Counted from the first letter of the stretch, positions 24,599 through 36,977 are shown. The stretch: DNA of 64,000 nt from Diatrype stigma (GCA_022225965.2 JAKJXP020000040.1:62001-126000), one strand, 5' to 3'. The notes: generated from the letters alone by a model not told the origin. Made by a program: numbers and translations.

Positions 24599-26300
24599 TG
24601 CTAGAGCCGAAGGAGGCAAGGCAGGCTAATATGATGAGTTGTATATTGAGAACTTGCCCTGGGACAATGAATGGGAGAAGAGGTGCTGAATCCTGGGGGT
24701 GCCATATTATTTATGATGCTTGGACGCCATATAGCCGGGAGGCCTTTTGAAAGCATATGGAATGTATGTTCGCTTCCAGGATATGGCGAGTTGACTTGAT
24801 CTAGTTAACCTGCCTTGGAGGACAGGTTTGTACTCGTCTACCAACATGGTTTCTGTTGGGATTATAGAGCATAACATTCTATAAATATGATGGCATGTGG
24901 ATTCACATACCGTCACGAGGAGGTGAGTAACCAGGACTATCAAAGAGAACAATAGGGAAGAATGCTATCAATATTCCGCAACACCAACTTGATAGTGAGG
25001 TATGGTCGTTATATGAACGACACAATATGAGCTATCGCTGAAAATAACGCCTAAATGCAAGTAGAACAGTAGGAGCATCCTTATTCTAACATTCCTGGCT
25101 GGCTCCATTGGTATACTTAGCCTAGAGATCCATGCCAGTTAGCCTTCGCTTGTCCCATCTCAGAGTCCAACACCATTCCTGCACATGCGCTGCACTACAT
25201 TGCAATTCCTTTGCAACGTTAACCATAAAAAGGGAATGTTGTAAAAGCATGCGATATATCGGAACGGGGTTTGTTCCCACGCTTGTCAAGTCAGCCACTG
25301 GACATCAACCAGCTTCACATAAAAGGCAGGCCATTTCCAACACTCCTTAGCCAAGGCTACCCCAGCGTTTTGTTTAGAGGAATTCATGGTACTGGCAATG
25401 TCCAACTATCCACACCTACCATGGCAACACACCGTTATCAGCCGTGTGAATGAGCCTTGACTTCACGAGGTGATGAAAGGGAACCTGAGGTCGGGACGTC
25501 GAGACGTCAAGGATTGGAGTTACCACAGCGAAGTTATGTGAGACTATTCTGTATGTCCCCCATCCTAGACGGAATATGACTGGTCTAGTATACATTTCTT
25601 CATAGCGTTCGTGGGTAGGCCCTCGCGGCGAGGCAAATGCGGTCCATCACATCCTTGTCATGCGTTTACATGAACTATAGATTCAGCCTTAACCATCTAC
25701 CGATGTTTTGCTGTATAGAAGCATGACAAACTCTCTACCTAACACCAAACGACACCATGGACGAGTCCGTCGTTGTCCAGAAGGGAGTAACCAAACAACA
25801 CCGTCGGTTATCTTTTAAACCTTGCAACGTGCTTATGATATTTATCCGCTAAGAAAATCCCTCTGCCTCCGGGTATTGATACAGTTTGCGTGTAAAAGGG
25901 GGAAGATGCAGAGCAGGAAATGTAGAGAAGGTAGTATATGTGCTTCAAGCCACGAAACCAACCCCCCTGAAGTAGCCAATTCATACAAGACCTCCAGCAA
26001 TAATCCAGAGTCGTGAATTGACATATTGAAGTGTCCTCAGGGCGTATCCTGCCTGGTTAACAGTCGGTTCGCTCCACTATGACACCATTGCTAATTGGTG
26101 CCAATAAGAAATTAATGCAAGGGCCGTGGCCCAAAGATGTCGGCGATCGCTGCTGCTTGTACGGAAGCTTATAATGATACTGAAGAATGCACAATGAGGG
26201 GATTGCATTCGGCCCATCAGAATTGGAGGCATTATCGGACTCTTCTCGAACTCAACACTGAGGATATAGTAGATAATCTCATTGTCGATGTGTCAAATCC
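24599..26300. other. Spacer upstream of the velvet-like candidate
   Basis: 1.7 kb with only short frames. One - strand frame at 24707-24952 begins with a signal-peptide-like MFSLIVLVTHLLVTV but has no further support. A missing upstream exon of the velvet-like candidate might lie here. Confidence 0.5.
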
Positions 26301-28153
26301 TTATAACTCTTCATCCTCGTTGTGAGCTGGTAGCGGGCTTTCTTGCTTTGGCCTCGCATCTGCTGCTGCGGCGGCCGCCGCGGCCGCCGTTGCTCTGCCT
26401 AACACATCGCCTATTGCAGAGGGAAAGTTTGCTGACCGATCTTGCAGGCTGGCGTCTAGTGAGGCTCGTTGCTTCTTCAGCGGGCTCCCAATGGACTCGT
26501 CTTCATTGAAGGCCCGGGACATAAGATTGGACACTGTATCGGGCAGTAGTTTGCCGCCCTGTGATGTCTCTGTGGGAGTCTCCTCCCCACCAGCAGGAGT
26601 GGTGCTTGGAGACTTTCTTGATTGACTCAAGCTGTCAGGTTCGGCCGAATGCTGTCTCTTGAGCTATAATGGAGGTCAGTCTGGCAGATCGAGCCGAGGT
26701 GGGGATGGCGGCAACCTACCCGAATCCTATCAATACCAGCTTGGAGTTCACCTGTGACCTTGGCGTCCTCTGGTGCTAGATGGGTTTTGACGACCTTATC
26801 GTCCGACTCTTCCATCTTGACGAGGGGCCCGGCGTCACTATCATCGTCATCGCTGTCATCCAGGATGCCATTGCTCTTTTTCCGACCGCTTCGTTGCTTC
26901 GCCCTCTCGGCCTCCTGGTCTCTGAAGGCAGAGAAGCCCACCGTGCCGCTGGTCTTAAGAGGCCCAAGCCCTGAGAAGTCTAGAGTTGACCGTCGTTTGC
27001 CAGTGGTCGTCTTGGCATCGCTTTTGGTGCCGGGAAGAATGCCCATCTTTGCGAGTTGTCCTACCGAAGCGTTAGTATCAGATATTCGGTCGAATGCGAG
27101 GAGTTACCTACGTTGACCACGATAGAAAAAGGTGAAGGTGGCATAAGGCTTGTCAGGCCCATCGATCCCAGTCACTGTCTGAGTACTAATAGTCTTCGGA
27201 TCGAGCGTCTTGGGTTTGGCAAAACTAGTGGTATGCTCTACATCCGCATCGATCCCGTTGTTTCCGGCCTTGGCCCCTCCATCGCTTTCGTCATCGTCAT
27301 CATGTGCGTCGAATTGTGGCGAGTACTCCCCTTTCTTGATTTCCCCGGACGCAATCACACGGAACATAGCAACCTTGATCTGACCGGTAGCCTCCGGTGG
27401 CTCGTCATCGTCGTCGGAGAGGGAGTCGGAGTCGGACATGGCCGCCCCCTCCAGTACAGATTGGTCGTCGGCCCCGTACGCGAGAGCGTCCCGAGGGCGG
27501 TTGGGTTTCTCCGTATCCATGCCACCAGCGTGCGCTGCCGACTTCTGGCGGCGGCGGCGTCTTTCGAACTTCTGCCTCCGCTTTTCGGTCTTCTCTGCGG
27601 CATCATGCCCCTGGAGATCTAAGCCGTTCAACCACCGCTCCAATCCTACCTCGCGGAAGAGGAACTCTCTCTCGGCAAGGCCTCCACCCTCACTATCGGG
27701 AACTTGGACCCATCGACTATTAACCCATGTTTCCTCGCCGGGGCGCAAGAGTGTGGCAACCTCTTCCTTGGCACGGCCGTCAAAGTAGATATACGCAGCG
27801 ATGGTCTCATTCTCCGAGTGGGTCATGGGGATGTAAGGGGTGACGGTGTTGGCATGCTTGGAGGGGTCGGAGGTAGAAGAAGGCAAAGGACCAGCATAAA
27901 GCGGCTTGGGATGAGGATTGGACTCGGTAGGCTTCGGGGTAGTATACGGAATGGGATGACCGGGAGTCAACAAGGTGATGGAGATGGCAAACTTGGCGGC
28001 CTCGTGCTTGGAAGTGTCGGGGTTCAGCTTAGGTTGCGGAACGGGTATATAAGTGCTGATGCGAGAAAGGCGCGACTGCTTCTGCATGCCATGTTCGGGA
28101 AGCGGAGCACCAGTAGCGTGGATGCTGACTGCGATGCCCTTGAAGCAGGGCAT
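26301..28153 (-). CDS. DUF7918-like protein, probably nuclear
   Basis: Fungal protein of unknown function. Three exons on the complement: 27112-28153, 26720-27060, 26301-26663; introns of 51 and 56 bp; 581 aa. The N-terminal 270 residues resemble the DUF7918 layout: a beta-rich start (GIAVSIHATGAPLPEHG), AAYIYFDGRAKEEV, REFLFREV, and a strand-like GQIKVAMFRV. Between them is a very basic segment (KRRQKFERRRRRQKSAAH) that looks like a nuclear localisation signal. The remainder is disordered, with acidic runs (SDSDSLSDDDDE, DDSDDDDSDAG) and an alanine run near the C-terminus (about 10 Ala, 26360-26390). The intron 1 donor was placed at GTAGGT so that YRGQRQLAKMGI reads through; an alternative GTAACT four bases downstream would break the frame. 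Assignment to the family is by pattern only. Confidence 0.75.
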
Positions 28154-28674
28154 CGTGAATGATTTCGTTCGACCGCTTGGGGGATCGGGTGGCAGCGGGC
28201 GTGCGTATCAGGTTGTTGAGCTGTGTATTGTCTAGATATGTGAAGCTAAAAGATCGAAACCCTGAATAACCGACTGTGATCCCGACCGCTTGGACACTAA
28301 CTACGAACAAACCGAGTATGAACAGGGAGAGATAGAGGAAAAGAGAGCTACGAGGTAGGGTTGGTAAGGATGGTAGGGATTCGGGAAATCACGATCAGTG
28401 CCAGTCCCAGTGCCAGCGTCACCTCGGCGTCGGGGTTGGCCAGCAGAACAAGTCGTGGTTTGATCGAGAAAAGCTTGTTGGACCGTACCCGAGGGAAATC
28501 AGATTGAATAGGCGGACTGTTGGTGTGGGAAAACGTAGGTGGTGGTGGTGGTGGGAGGTGGTGGGAGGTGCTGGTCTCTAACTCTACCTATTCGACGTCC
28601 AATGTCCAATAGGTATAAAGTGGAGGTCGGTGAATGGTAAGAAAAGCTCCGCAGAGTGGCAGAACTTAGTCTGG

Positions 28675-28706
28675 GCTGTCTAGCTGTCTGGCTGTCTGGC
28701 TGTCTG
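28675..28706. repeat. Tandem repeat, four copies of GCTGTCTG
   Basis: Four head-to-tail copies of an 8-bp unit; the first copy differs in its last base (GCTGTCTA). It lies about 520 bp upstream of the DUF7918-like start. Confidence 0.85.
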
Positions 28707-29550
28707 GGTAGTCGTAGTCCAAGTAGAAGCTAAAGAGCGGCAGCCAGACGCCAGAGTGGCAGGCATGCCTAGCAGGCTAGCATACATGTATTAGGTAGTG
28801 AACAGCACAGTGGGCGAGGGCGAGGGGTAGACCGGACTAGATTGGAGGCATGTGTACAATACATACATTGTATCTACGGTCTAGGTACCTATTGTATGTA
28901 CAGTGTCCGTGGATCGAGTGATTGATTGCGCTTGAAGCTGTAGGTGAACTCTACCTCCTAATTCTCCTAATTATCTGCACCTCTACCCTACATCCATCAT
29001 GGATGGATATTGCCCTACAAAGTGCTCAGCTACTCCCGTGACTCTGACTACCTGTACTACTTACCACCTACTTTGACATGTTCACCTGCATGTAAGGGTT
29101 TGCTGTGTCTGAATTTTCGTCTTAGCGATGTATGTACGTACGGTGTAGGGCCGGTACACGTCGCCCTCACTTAGTCGCTTTAGGATAGATGGTGGGATGT
29201 GGTGGGATATGGTGGGTTGAAGTAGGCGGTCAAGCAGTCCCTGGTGGTAAATGACCGCGGTAAATGACGGACAGCGAATTGTATCAATCTACCTAATTAG
29301 GTAGTGTCTACAAGCCTCTGTGATGCAATAACCCACATTCTGTGATGAAGTCTGAAGAAGATAAAAACCTCTACGGCTCGTTCAAATTAGCTATCGTGAC
29401 GTGCAGAAACTTGCGCAAATATTCTATATTCCGACCTTCGTCGAGCAGGTGCATGGCATTGATAGCACGAGTACGGAGTATGTATCCGAGTTCACAGAGC
29501 CCCGGGACCTGGTGAGGCTGATTCCCACATGCAGGACTATCAACACTACC

Positions 29551-29568
29551 TATGTAGGTACCTACATA
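29551..29568. repeat. Perfect 18-bp palindrome TATGTAGGTACCTACATA
   Basis: Exact inverted repeat with no spacer, centred on GTAC. Its 10-bp core TAGGTACCTA also occurs at 28882, 41598 and 41831 in this window. Confidence 0.9.
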
Positions 29569-30080
29569 AGTTACGTTATACGGAAGTGCATCCCCGGGTG
29601 CATAAACCATGGAACACTGAAAATTCTGAACCCTCCTAGTCAGGGTTTCGACTTTCTAAGTCTCAAGTGAGGAGTTTGTTCGAACACCAGTACACGTGCA
29701 GCTAGGTAGCGGTGATGATGGGACCTGTTGATAAAACCTCGGTAGGCTAGCTTACCTAGTAGGCATTCGTGTGCATAGGTACAGCGCTTTATCACTTTTT
29801 AGTGATGCCAGCATACAATCGTGACAAAGCCTCGTACATTGCCAGCTGGTCTAGACAGACCGGGGTGCACCCCACAACTCTGACGACGAGGATCCCTGTC
29901 TGGATGGCATGGCGGCCAGGAAGCCGGGTGGGATGACAACGGGGAGGATATTTCGAGGTAGAATTTTGAAGATGAACAACAATAAATGTGAATGGAATTA
30001 GGATTATTGACAATGTTCCAGAGCTGCCGCTCCCCCTTGCCCTACATTAATTACATATATATAGAAAATTACTTAGCTCG

Positions 30081-31526
30081 TCAGGATCTAGCAATAACAC
30101 CACCACCCCGGGATGGTCTCCGTCGAATGGAACCCCCCTTCCCATCGCGGTGGAACCCGCTCGTGCCCGATCTGGATTCCTTCCAGGCGTCTTCTTCGTC
30201 GCCGTCTTCCTCATCGTCCGCATCCCCACCCTGTCGAAGGAGATCACCCGTCGAGTGAGCCTCCGGCTCCGTGTCCTCCTCCTCCTTAACCTTGACGTCT
30301 TCTTCCTCGTCGTCGTCTAACTCATCATCATCTTTTTCTTCTTTCTTTACACCCACTGACGATGGCACCCCCGATGGGTCGCCGCTGCTGATGCCGGCCG
30401 GCTCTCCCCGAAGCAATCCCCGCGAGCCATCCCCGCCGGCGAGCTTCCGCTGGCGGCGACCCCTGCTGCCGCCCGAGACGCACTGAGCAACAAGCAGCCA
30501 AGCGCCGCCCATCGACAGCATCTCCGCCATCCAGAAGGCCGTGGTGCCGGCGAAGAAGGACAGGATACGGTAGTTGTACATGGCCCAGCGGAGGCCGGAG
30601 AGGCGGGCGACGAGCGTGACAGACGCCGAGTAGACCTGCAGCCCCTGGCCGGCCTGGACGTCGAGCAGCACCGAGAGCGGGAGCGGCTGGCGCTGAGCGC
30701 CTCTCCCTCTGTCTCCCCTCTCGAACTCCACCATCTCGCCCATGGGGATGACGAGCGACGCGGTCGCCTCGGCCGCGGGGAACAGGATGTGGTAGGGCAG
30801 GAAGAGCAGGCGCGCGGCGCTGGACACGAGCGGGTCCCGGTAGGGGAGGAGCGCCGGGCGGCGCGACGAGAACACCACGCTGCCGGGAGTCACGTGCGCG
30901 TACGGGTCCGCCAGCGACGACGCCGGCGGCAGGCCGAAGGCGAGCGCCGGGTTCGCGGGCTGCGACTTGAGGGCGTACAGGGCCACCATGAAGTTCCCCC
31001 TCTCGAGGTTTGCGGGGGAGCGAGGTAGGATTAGCTCCACCGTGACATCGTAGGCCTGCTCCGTCGAGAGATGAGAGGACAGATGGGCTATGCCGTAGGG
31101 ATTCAGCCCAGCGCTAGATAACGGCGGCGGCGGCAATGATGGCGAGGCTACGCGTCAGCTATGTTTTGGATGTCTTCTAGAGATAAAGACGCGTGATAAG
31201 ATGATATAGAGTAAATAAAAAGGAAATAACAAGACTTAGCATGGAAATGGAAGAAAAGGGGGTGATAGACATACTTATATTGCAAGTGAACCGGGACCGA
31301 GACAAGCTTCTTTGGGACGTAGTTGTAATAGAAGATGGGATATGCTACCGCAGCAATGCCCAGCAACACGAGAGATGTGGCCAGAATGAGAAATGTCCTC
31401 AGGTAAGTCCTTTTGGCTGCTGACGATGTCACATGCTCATAAGTATCTTTTATGAAATCCTAGGTAAGAGTCAACATAACTACGCCAAAGGGGGCTTCTA
31501 CTTTGTCTATCCCCAGAACTAACCAT
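30081..31526 (-). CDS. Seipin (lipid droplet assembly protein)
   Basis: ER membrane protein that forms a ring at ER-lipid droplet contacts and controls droplet growth. Exons on the complement: 31524-31526 (only the start codon), 31275-31459, 30081-31113; 406 aa. The start intron (64 bp, GTTAGT...CTAG) follows ATG directly and yields MDFIKDTYEHVTSSAAKRTY. The first membrane helix is TFLILATSLVLLGIAAVAYP. The lumenal domain starts with YVPKKLVSVPVHLQY and continues across the second intron as NAGLNPYGIAHL, with YDVTVELILPRSPANLERGNFM, the hallmark seipin strand-turn. A second helix (LSFFAGTTAFWMAEMLSMGG and on) is followed by a cytosolic tail with a long acidic and lysine run (DDDELDDDEEED). 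An apparent start inside exon 3 (MPPPP) is really a TTG in intron sequence. Confidence 0.9.
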
Positions 31527-32428
31527 GTTGTTGTTTATTGAAACGTGGCTACAGCCGCGCCATTCGATGGGGCCGTACCCCGAACGGCTCAAGTTTTTGG
31601 AAGCCGGGGAAAACAACAAGTCACGAAGTTGGTGGTGGTAATTTGAAGTTGTTGATGGTAACAATACCTAGTAGTGGTAATTCCCGTTCCAGGAATGCGA
31701 ACGGGGCACCACGGGGCTCTTGGCAGCCGATTTAATGCTGCCCCTCCGCCCCTCCTAGCGACCGATCGACGTCATGCAGCCCAACCGTCCACCTCCACGT
31801 CCACCTCCGCGTCCACATCGACGTCTACGCCATGTAGGTACGAAGAAAGGATCGAGGTTTCATATATAGAAAAGACTAGAGACGAAACCGTATTTCACGT
31901 AGTAGAAACCTCGGTCTGTTTCACCATGCAATGTAGTTATATCGTCTGAAGCGTAAATCAATTGCCTACCAACGCCTAACTGTCTTAAAGTCATTGCCCG
32001 TGGGCAAGAAAAGAAGAGACGAAGAATATAAACTAACACCCCCTCCACCCCCTATCGTGACTTTACATGGCTTGCTAACGAACGAAGGAACGAACGAACA
32101 AGCGCCCCGAGCGACAAGAACAACGACAAAAGAAGTCTGACATGAAGTAGTCTTAACACCCGCCCAAATGGGCGGCCATGTTACTCAAAGCAAAGCAAGC
32201 AAAACAAAACAAAACCAACAATCAAGCAATCTAGGTATCATCTCATGGCGCATCCCCTCGTAGCTTCAGCAACACATGTCGGTCTTCACACGTCGAAATT
32301 ACCACCCATCCTTACCCTCCCCCCTCCGATGTCCGCCTTCCGCCTCCCCCCTTACCAACCCCCGCTTTCCCCCCGCAACTCCTCCGCTGCCGCCCGGCAA
32401 TTTCAGTTGAATAAAAAAAACCCCCCAA
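31527..32428. other. Spacer between F-BAR 3' end and seipin start
   Basis: About 900 bp: seipin promoter on the left, 3' region of the F-BAR gene on the right. It has purine/pyrimidine-skewed stretches, including a TCCACCTCCACG-like run near 31790 and AACGAACGAA repeats near 32080. No gene seen. Confidence 0.65.
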
Positions 32429-35400
32429 TCAACAAACCTGCAGGTAGTTGCTAGGAACCAGTCCGTTCATGCCGGCGCCCTGGCCGGAGTGGATCTCGGC
32501 CTCCCACCAGCCGTCGTCCTGGTGGCGCACGACCGCCAGGATATCGCCCTTGTTGAAACCCAGCTCCTCCGGAATTGCCGCCTGGTACATGTAGAGCGCT
32601 CGTGCTAGAAGAAGATGAGATGTTAGCTTTTAGCTCGGTGATGCATTCATGCATGAATGGCTGGAGGAAATGAAATAGGAAACTCACCATAATGCAAGAT
32701 AGCGCGCCCGTCCCGCGTATACTGGCGACTCGGATCCGCCACGCTCTGGCTCCGCTGCCGCGTGCCCTCCTGCATGGGATCGCGACCATCGTAGAACGTC
32801 ATGGCGCCGCCGCCACTGCTCCCACCGCTCGCGCCGAACGCCGCCGTCCTCGAGCTCGAGCTCGTGCCGGGCCTTGCTCCGGCCCCGGCCCCTCCTCCAC
32901 TCCGGCTGCTCCGCAGCGAGCCGTACGGATCATTGCTAGTCACGGGCGCGAGCTGGATCGCCATGTCGGCGCCTCCCGCCCGGCTGTCCCGGCTGTCCGG
33001 ACGCCCATAGTCGACGCTACCCCTGTGGCTTTCCGGCCGGCCGTAGTCCACGCTGCTCCGGTACACCGACGGGGACCGGGCTCTTGCCGCTGATGAGACG
33101 TCGGCCGCCGAGCTGGCGGCGCTGCCCCGGAAGTACGACGGCGACGCCCCGCCGCCGCCGACGCTTCCGCGCGTCGGCGTCGCGCCGCGCTGGGACGAGA
33201 CCGACCCGCGGTGCTGGTGGCTGCTCGCCGATACGTACGGGTTGGGCGAGACCGAGCCCCGCGCCTGCGCGTGCGACTGCCGCGGGCTGCTGGCGTAGGG
33301 GGGGTTGGGCGAGGCGGCGCGCGGCATTGGTTGCCGCTGTTGCTGGCTGCTGGCCGCGTAGGGGTTTGGCGACACGGCGCGTTGGGCCTGTGCCTGGGCT
33401 TGTGCCTGGGCCTGTGCCTGGGCTTGTGCTTGCGCCTGTGCCTGCGCCTGCGCCTGGGACTGGCGCTGGGTGCCGCTGCTGTACGGGTTAGGAGAAGCAG
33501 GCGCTTTGCGCTGGCTGGGAGCGTATGAACTGGGCGACGCCGCCGCCGCCGCAGGAGCAGGGGCGGGAGCAGGAGCGGGAGCAGCAGCAGGTGCTGGTAC
33601 TGGCGCTGCTTTGCTCGGCATGCTGCTGCTCTGGCCGGCGCTGTACGGGTTCGGCGATGAGCCTGACACCGACCCCTGCTGCTGCTGCTGCTGCTGTTGC
33701 TGTGCTTGGCGCTCTCGCGCGGTGGTGTAGGTGTTTGGCGAGGAGGCCGCCTTCTTCGCTGCACGGCTCTCCCTCGCGCTGAAGGGGCTTGCCGCCGCCG
33801 CCGTCGGTTTCTGCGTCGGCGTCGTCTGCGTCGGCGTCGTCTGGCTGGTAGCAGCAGCAGCGCCAGCAGGACTGTACGGGCTCGGTGACGTCGACCCCTC
33901 TGTCTGGCGCTGCCTGCTGGTGGTGTTGTATGTGCTGTTGATTGGAGCTGCCGTCTTGGCCGCCGTCCGGCTCTGGCTAGCGCTGTACGGAGAGCTGGCC
34001 GCCGGCGCTGCCTTTTGGGTCGGGGTCCGGTTGGCGCTGCTGCTGCTGCTGAAGGGACTCGGCGAAGCCGGTTCCTGCTGCGGTGCTTGCGTCTGGTTCT
34101 GGCTCTGACTAGCACTGGCGGCGTTGGGACTATACGGGTTTGGCGATGCTGCTCTTTGAGCCTGAGCCTGCTGTCGTGGGCTGCTAGAATACGAACTCGG
34201 TGGTGGCAGCGCCTTCTGCATCTGCATATGACTATGGCTCATGCTGTACGTGCTTGGTGCTGCGGCCGGCTTCTGCGTCGAGATTGGACTAGCGGCGGCA
34301 TACGGATTCGGCGACGGCGCTCTCTGTGCTGCTGCCTGGCTCTGGGCACTGCCGCTATAGGGGTTCGGCGATGCCGATCGAGGCTGCTGGCGAGTCTCGG
34401 CGTGCGTTCCAGGTCGCGGGGACGCACTGCGAGGTGGTGCTGGCGAGGCAGCCCGCGGGACATCCGCCCCCCTAGTGGTTGGACGAGAGGGGGTGCTAGC
34501 GTAAGGTCGAGAGTTGGGCTGGCTGCTGGGCTTGAACATCTCCCTGGTCTGCTCCGTGTACTTCCGGGACGACGCCTGCATGGCCCTGGATGTCACAGCC
34601 GGTGGCGGTACTCCGAGTCTCGAGATTTGTTGGTCATAGGATGGTGGAGGCGTTCCCCTGATAGCCGCAGTCACATCGCTGCTTGATTTAGAGGCAGGGA
34701 CCGGGCGGGAGAAGGCCTCAGATCGCGGTCGGTCAGCGGATCGCTCGGGCACAGGAGTAGCGATGCCGTGGTAGTGGTCGGCCGAGATCCGACCAGTGGG
34801 GTGCTTGTTTCCAGCAACTTCCTTCAGCTCAGCCAAGGCCAATGCGATCGGGTCCTTTTCCTCTTGGGCAGCTCCGCTATCAGTAGACTTCTTGCGCGAG
34901 TCTGGTGTTGCCACAGGGAACACGTTCTGCCCAACATTGAGTGCTAAGCTCGCGTTGGCATCGATGGGCTCGGGGCTCGCCGTTCTGTCAGCCAGCATGT
35001 TTCGAGGCTCCGACGGCTGATAGGCGTGATGAGGGTGGCGGGAAGTCGGCCTGCTCTGTGCCGAAGATACAGGACCCCAAGTATTCCTGTTCTGTTGCTG
35101 TACCTCCTTGACGCTCTTTCTGCGGAAGGGGCTATGGTTCTGAAAGAAGCCACTCTTCTTCTTGAGAACGCGCTTATCATCTACTACTGGCTCCTGCTTC
35201 GTAGGAGACACCTTGCCGCTCGGTGGCTCTTGACTAGAGAGCGAGGTCGGGTTGGAGTAGTCGCTGTTATCATCGCGGCTGGATGGTCGTCCTGACAAGT
35301 TCGAGCTCGTTGCCGAGTTCATCCCATCCGTTCGGCATAGCATTGTCATCCCATCCATAGGATAGGGGTCGTGTGGCACTTCTGCGAAACGTCCCTGGTC

Positions 35401-36977
35401 ATATTGCTGATCGTATTGCTGGTCGTATTGCTGATCGTACTGCTGCACCTCATTTCTTTGGCGTCTATCTTGTGCCGGCACGGTGGGAACTGCCGCCCTC
35501 TGTACTGGTTGAGCCGCCTCCCTACTCGACAATCTAGCCAGATTGTGGTGCCCCTTGTCCCTAGCGAAGGGTGGGGCCGGCTCATGGTGAGGTTCGTATT
35601 GCTGCATTGCGCCCCCGTGATGTCTTTCCTGTGGCTGGTGCCTACTCTGTGGGGGGATGACAGGAGCAGCAGGCTTCTGAGGAGGGAAGCTTGGTTCCCT
35701 GCTCGTCGGAAAACTCGGCTCCCTGCTCGTGGGGAAACTCGGCTCTCTGCTGGTAGAGAAGGCGGGTTCCTGGGTCGGTGGCGGTGCAGCGGGGTCGTTG
35801 TGACCGAGGTCTCTAGCAAGGGCTGAGTTCGGGTCATGGTGCGATTCGAATGTAGACGGCTGAGGCGACGAGCTGCGATAAACTGGGTTGATACTGCGAG
35901 GGAATTGTGCTACTGAGTAGTTATCCTCCTCGACCGGCTCAGGCTGGTGGTCCTCCACATCCCCCCGGCAGAAGTTGATGTATTTCGGAGGATCCGGGAT
36001 CTCTTGGCCAGTCCCCTTCTCGTTGATGAAGTGCATAATATCATTCTCAACATCCATTGTCTCGAGGGACAGGCGAATCTTCTCGCAGGATGCGTCATCA
36101 CTAACACACACGGTCGATGAGATGTTGGCAAACGTCCACAAGCTGCCCTTTGAGAAGTCCAGCCTCTCCTCCTCCAGATCTTGGAACTTATCCGCTGCCG
36201 CCTTCCATTCCCGGTTCCATCTGGCAGTCGTGTCCTCGAGGGCCTTGACAGCGTTCTCGTACTCGGTATTCGTGGTAGCCACGCTGATCTGTGTCTTCTC
36301 CAGCTTGGCTTTGTTCTTCCGCTCTTCTTGGCCCATGACCATGTGTCCCTGTGCGAGGTAGCCTTTAATCTTCAAGCACTCTTGTTCGTAACGATCACGC
36401 GTCTAAGGTAACGCAATGTTAATGAAAAGTGCAGGATATCATAACGGATTGACTGACCTTATTGACGGCCTGGGTTTGTTGGATCTTGACTTTGAGTAGT
36501 TTCTCAACTGTGTTTTGGATGATCTTGCGGCGCTCCTTCATGCCTCCGGCAAAGGCGGCCAATGGCTCCTCTAGTTCCGTCTTCATCTGGCCGGCAATAC
36601 CGGCGTGTTGCTTGGCCATGGATTCAAGCTCCCCCCTCACCGTGTCTAATGACGTTTTCAGGGTTCCCATCTCGTGTGAGCCCAGCGACTTGCGACATAG
36701 TGACATGAGCTTTCTAGCATAGTCATCTTCGATCGAAGCGCGGGCTGCATAGAACGATCTTAACTCGTCGTTGGTCTGCTTCGCAGCAGCCATCCGCTCG
36801 AGGAGCGGTGACACGCCGGCGTCATCTTTGCCCCAAAAGTTGTTGGCGACTGTTGAATAGGCGGCATTAGCAAGTGAAGCCTACCCAGGGTTTCTTTACC
36901 TTCCAAGTGAAATTGATCGGTAGAATTGGTGACATACAGGACAAGGACACTGTCGGCCCATCTGTTGCAGCAGGCAT
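32429..36977 (-). CDS. F-BAR and SH3 domain protein, Cdc15/Imp2/Hof1 family
   Basis: Membrane-bending scaffold of the contractile ring and septum. Four exons on the complement: 36938-36977, 36458-36849, 32688-36402, 32429-32604; total 1440 aa. The 40-bp first exon splices so that SLSFANNFWGKDDAGVSPL, the conserved F-BAR start, is formed. Residues about 14-280 are the coiled F-BAR domain. The last exon encodes an SH3 domain, ARALYMYQAAIPEELGFNKG through DDGWWEAE to GLVPSNYL, before the stop. The linker of about 1,100 residues is disordered, rich in Ser, Pro, Ala and Gln, and loaded with tandem motifs (listed separately). Linkers in Cdc15-type proteins are heavily phosphorylated and mediate clustering at the division site; the same role is inferred here. 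A further intron at the SH3 end (CAG/GTTTGT) cannot be excluded. Confidence 0.92.
33070..34400 (-). repeat. Degenerate SPNPY repeats in the F-BAR protein linker
   Basis: The linker carries at least a dozen copies of a Ser-Pro-Asn-Pro-Tyr core (variants SPSPF, SSPYS, SPNTY, SPSSY), spaced about 25-45 residues apart, usually preceded by Arg-Ala and followed by a Ser/Gln/Arg-rich stretch. Gene position 33070-34400. Such motifs suggest a proline-directed kinase or adaptor binding array. Confidence 0.8.
33384..33460 (-). repeat. Ala-Gln dipeptide minisatellite in the F-BAR gene
   Basis: A 6-bp coding minisatellite, roughly GCCTGT/GCCTGG on the + strand, encodes about a dozen consecutive Ala-Gln dipeptides. 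Synonymous variation between units shows it is not a very recent expansion. Confidence 0.9.
35395..35442 (-). repeat. 12-bp repeats encoding QQYD in the F-BAR gene
   Basis: Four near-identical 12-bp units give QQYDQQYDQQYDQQYD in the linker, an imperfect tandem duplication with alternating GTC/ATC variants. Confidence 0.9.
35684..35757 (-). repeat. 24-bp repeats encoding SREPSFPT in the F-BAR gene
   Basis: Three tandem units encode SREPSFPT-type octapeptides, each with Ser/Thr-Pro potential; a fourth degenerate copy (SREPAFST side) precedes them. Confidence 0.85.

Larger units (their letters stand above)
28154..30080. other. Spacer, promoter of DUF7918-like gene to seipin 3' end
   Basis: 1.9 kb without a supported gene. 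It holds a GCTGTCTG tandem repeat, a GTGGTG/GTGGGA microsatellite-like run near 28550, TAGGTACCTA at 28882-28891 and an 18-bp palindrome at 29551. Confidence 0.65.

Noticed and set aside
31114..31136. Start of the seipin protein at MPPPPLSS
   Set aside because: The codon is TTG and the stretch lies inside the intron; the acceptor at CTAG/CGCTGG gives the conserved QYNAGLNPYG instead.
32940..34115. 391-codon open frame in another - strand frame of the F-BAR linker
   Set aside because: Arg/Ala/Pro-rich shadow of the repetitive coding region; the sense frame has conserved F-BAR and SH3 ends.
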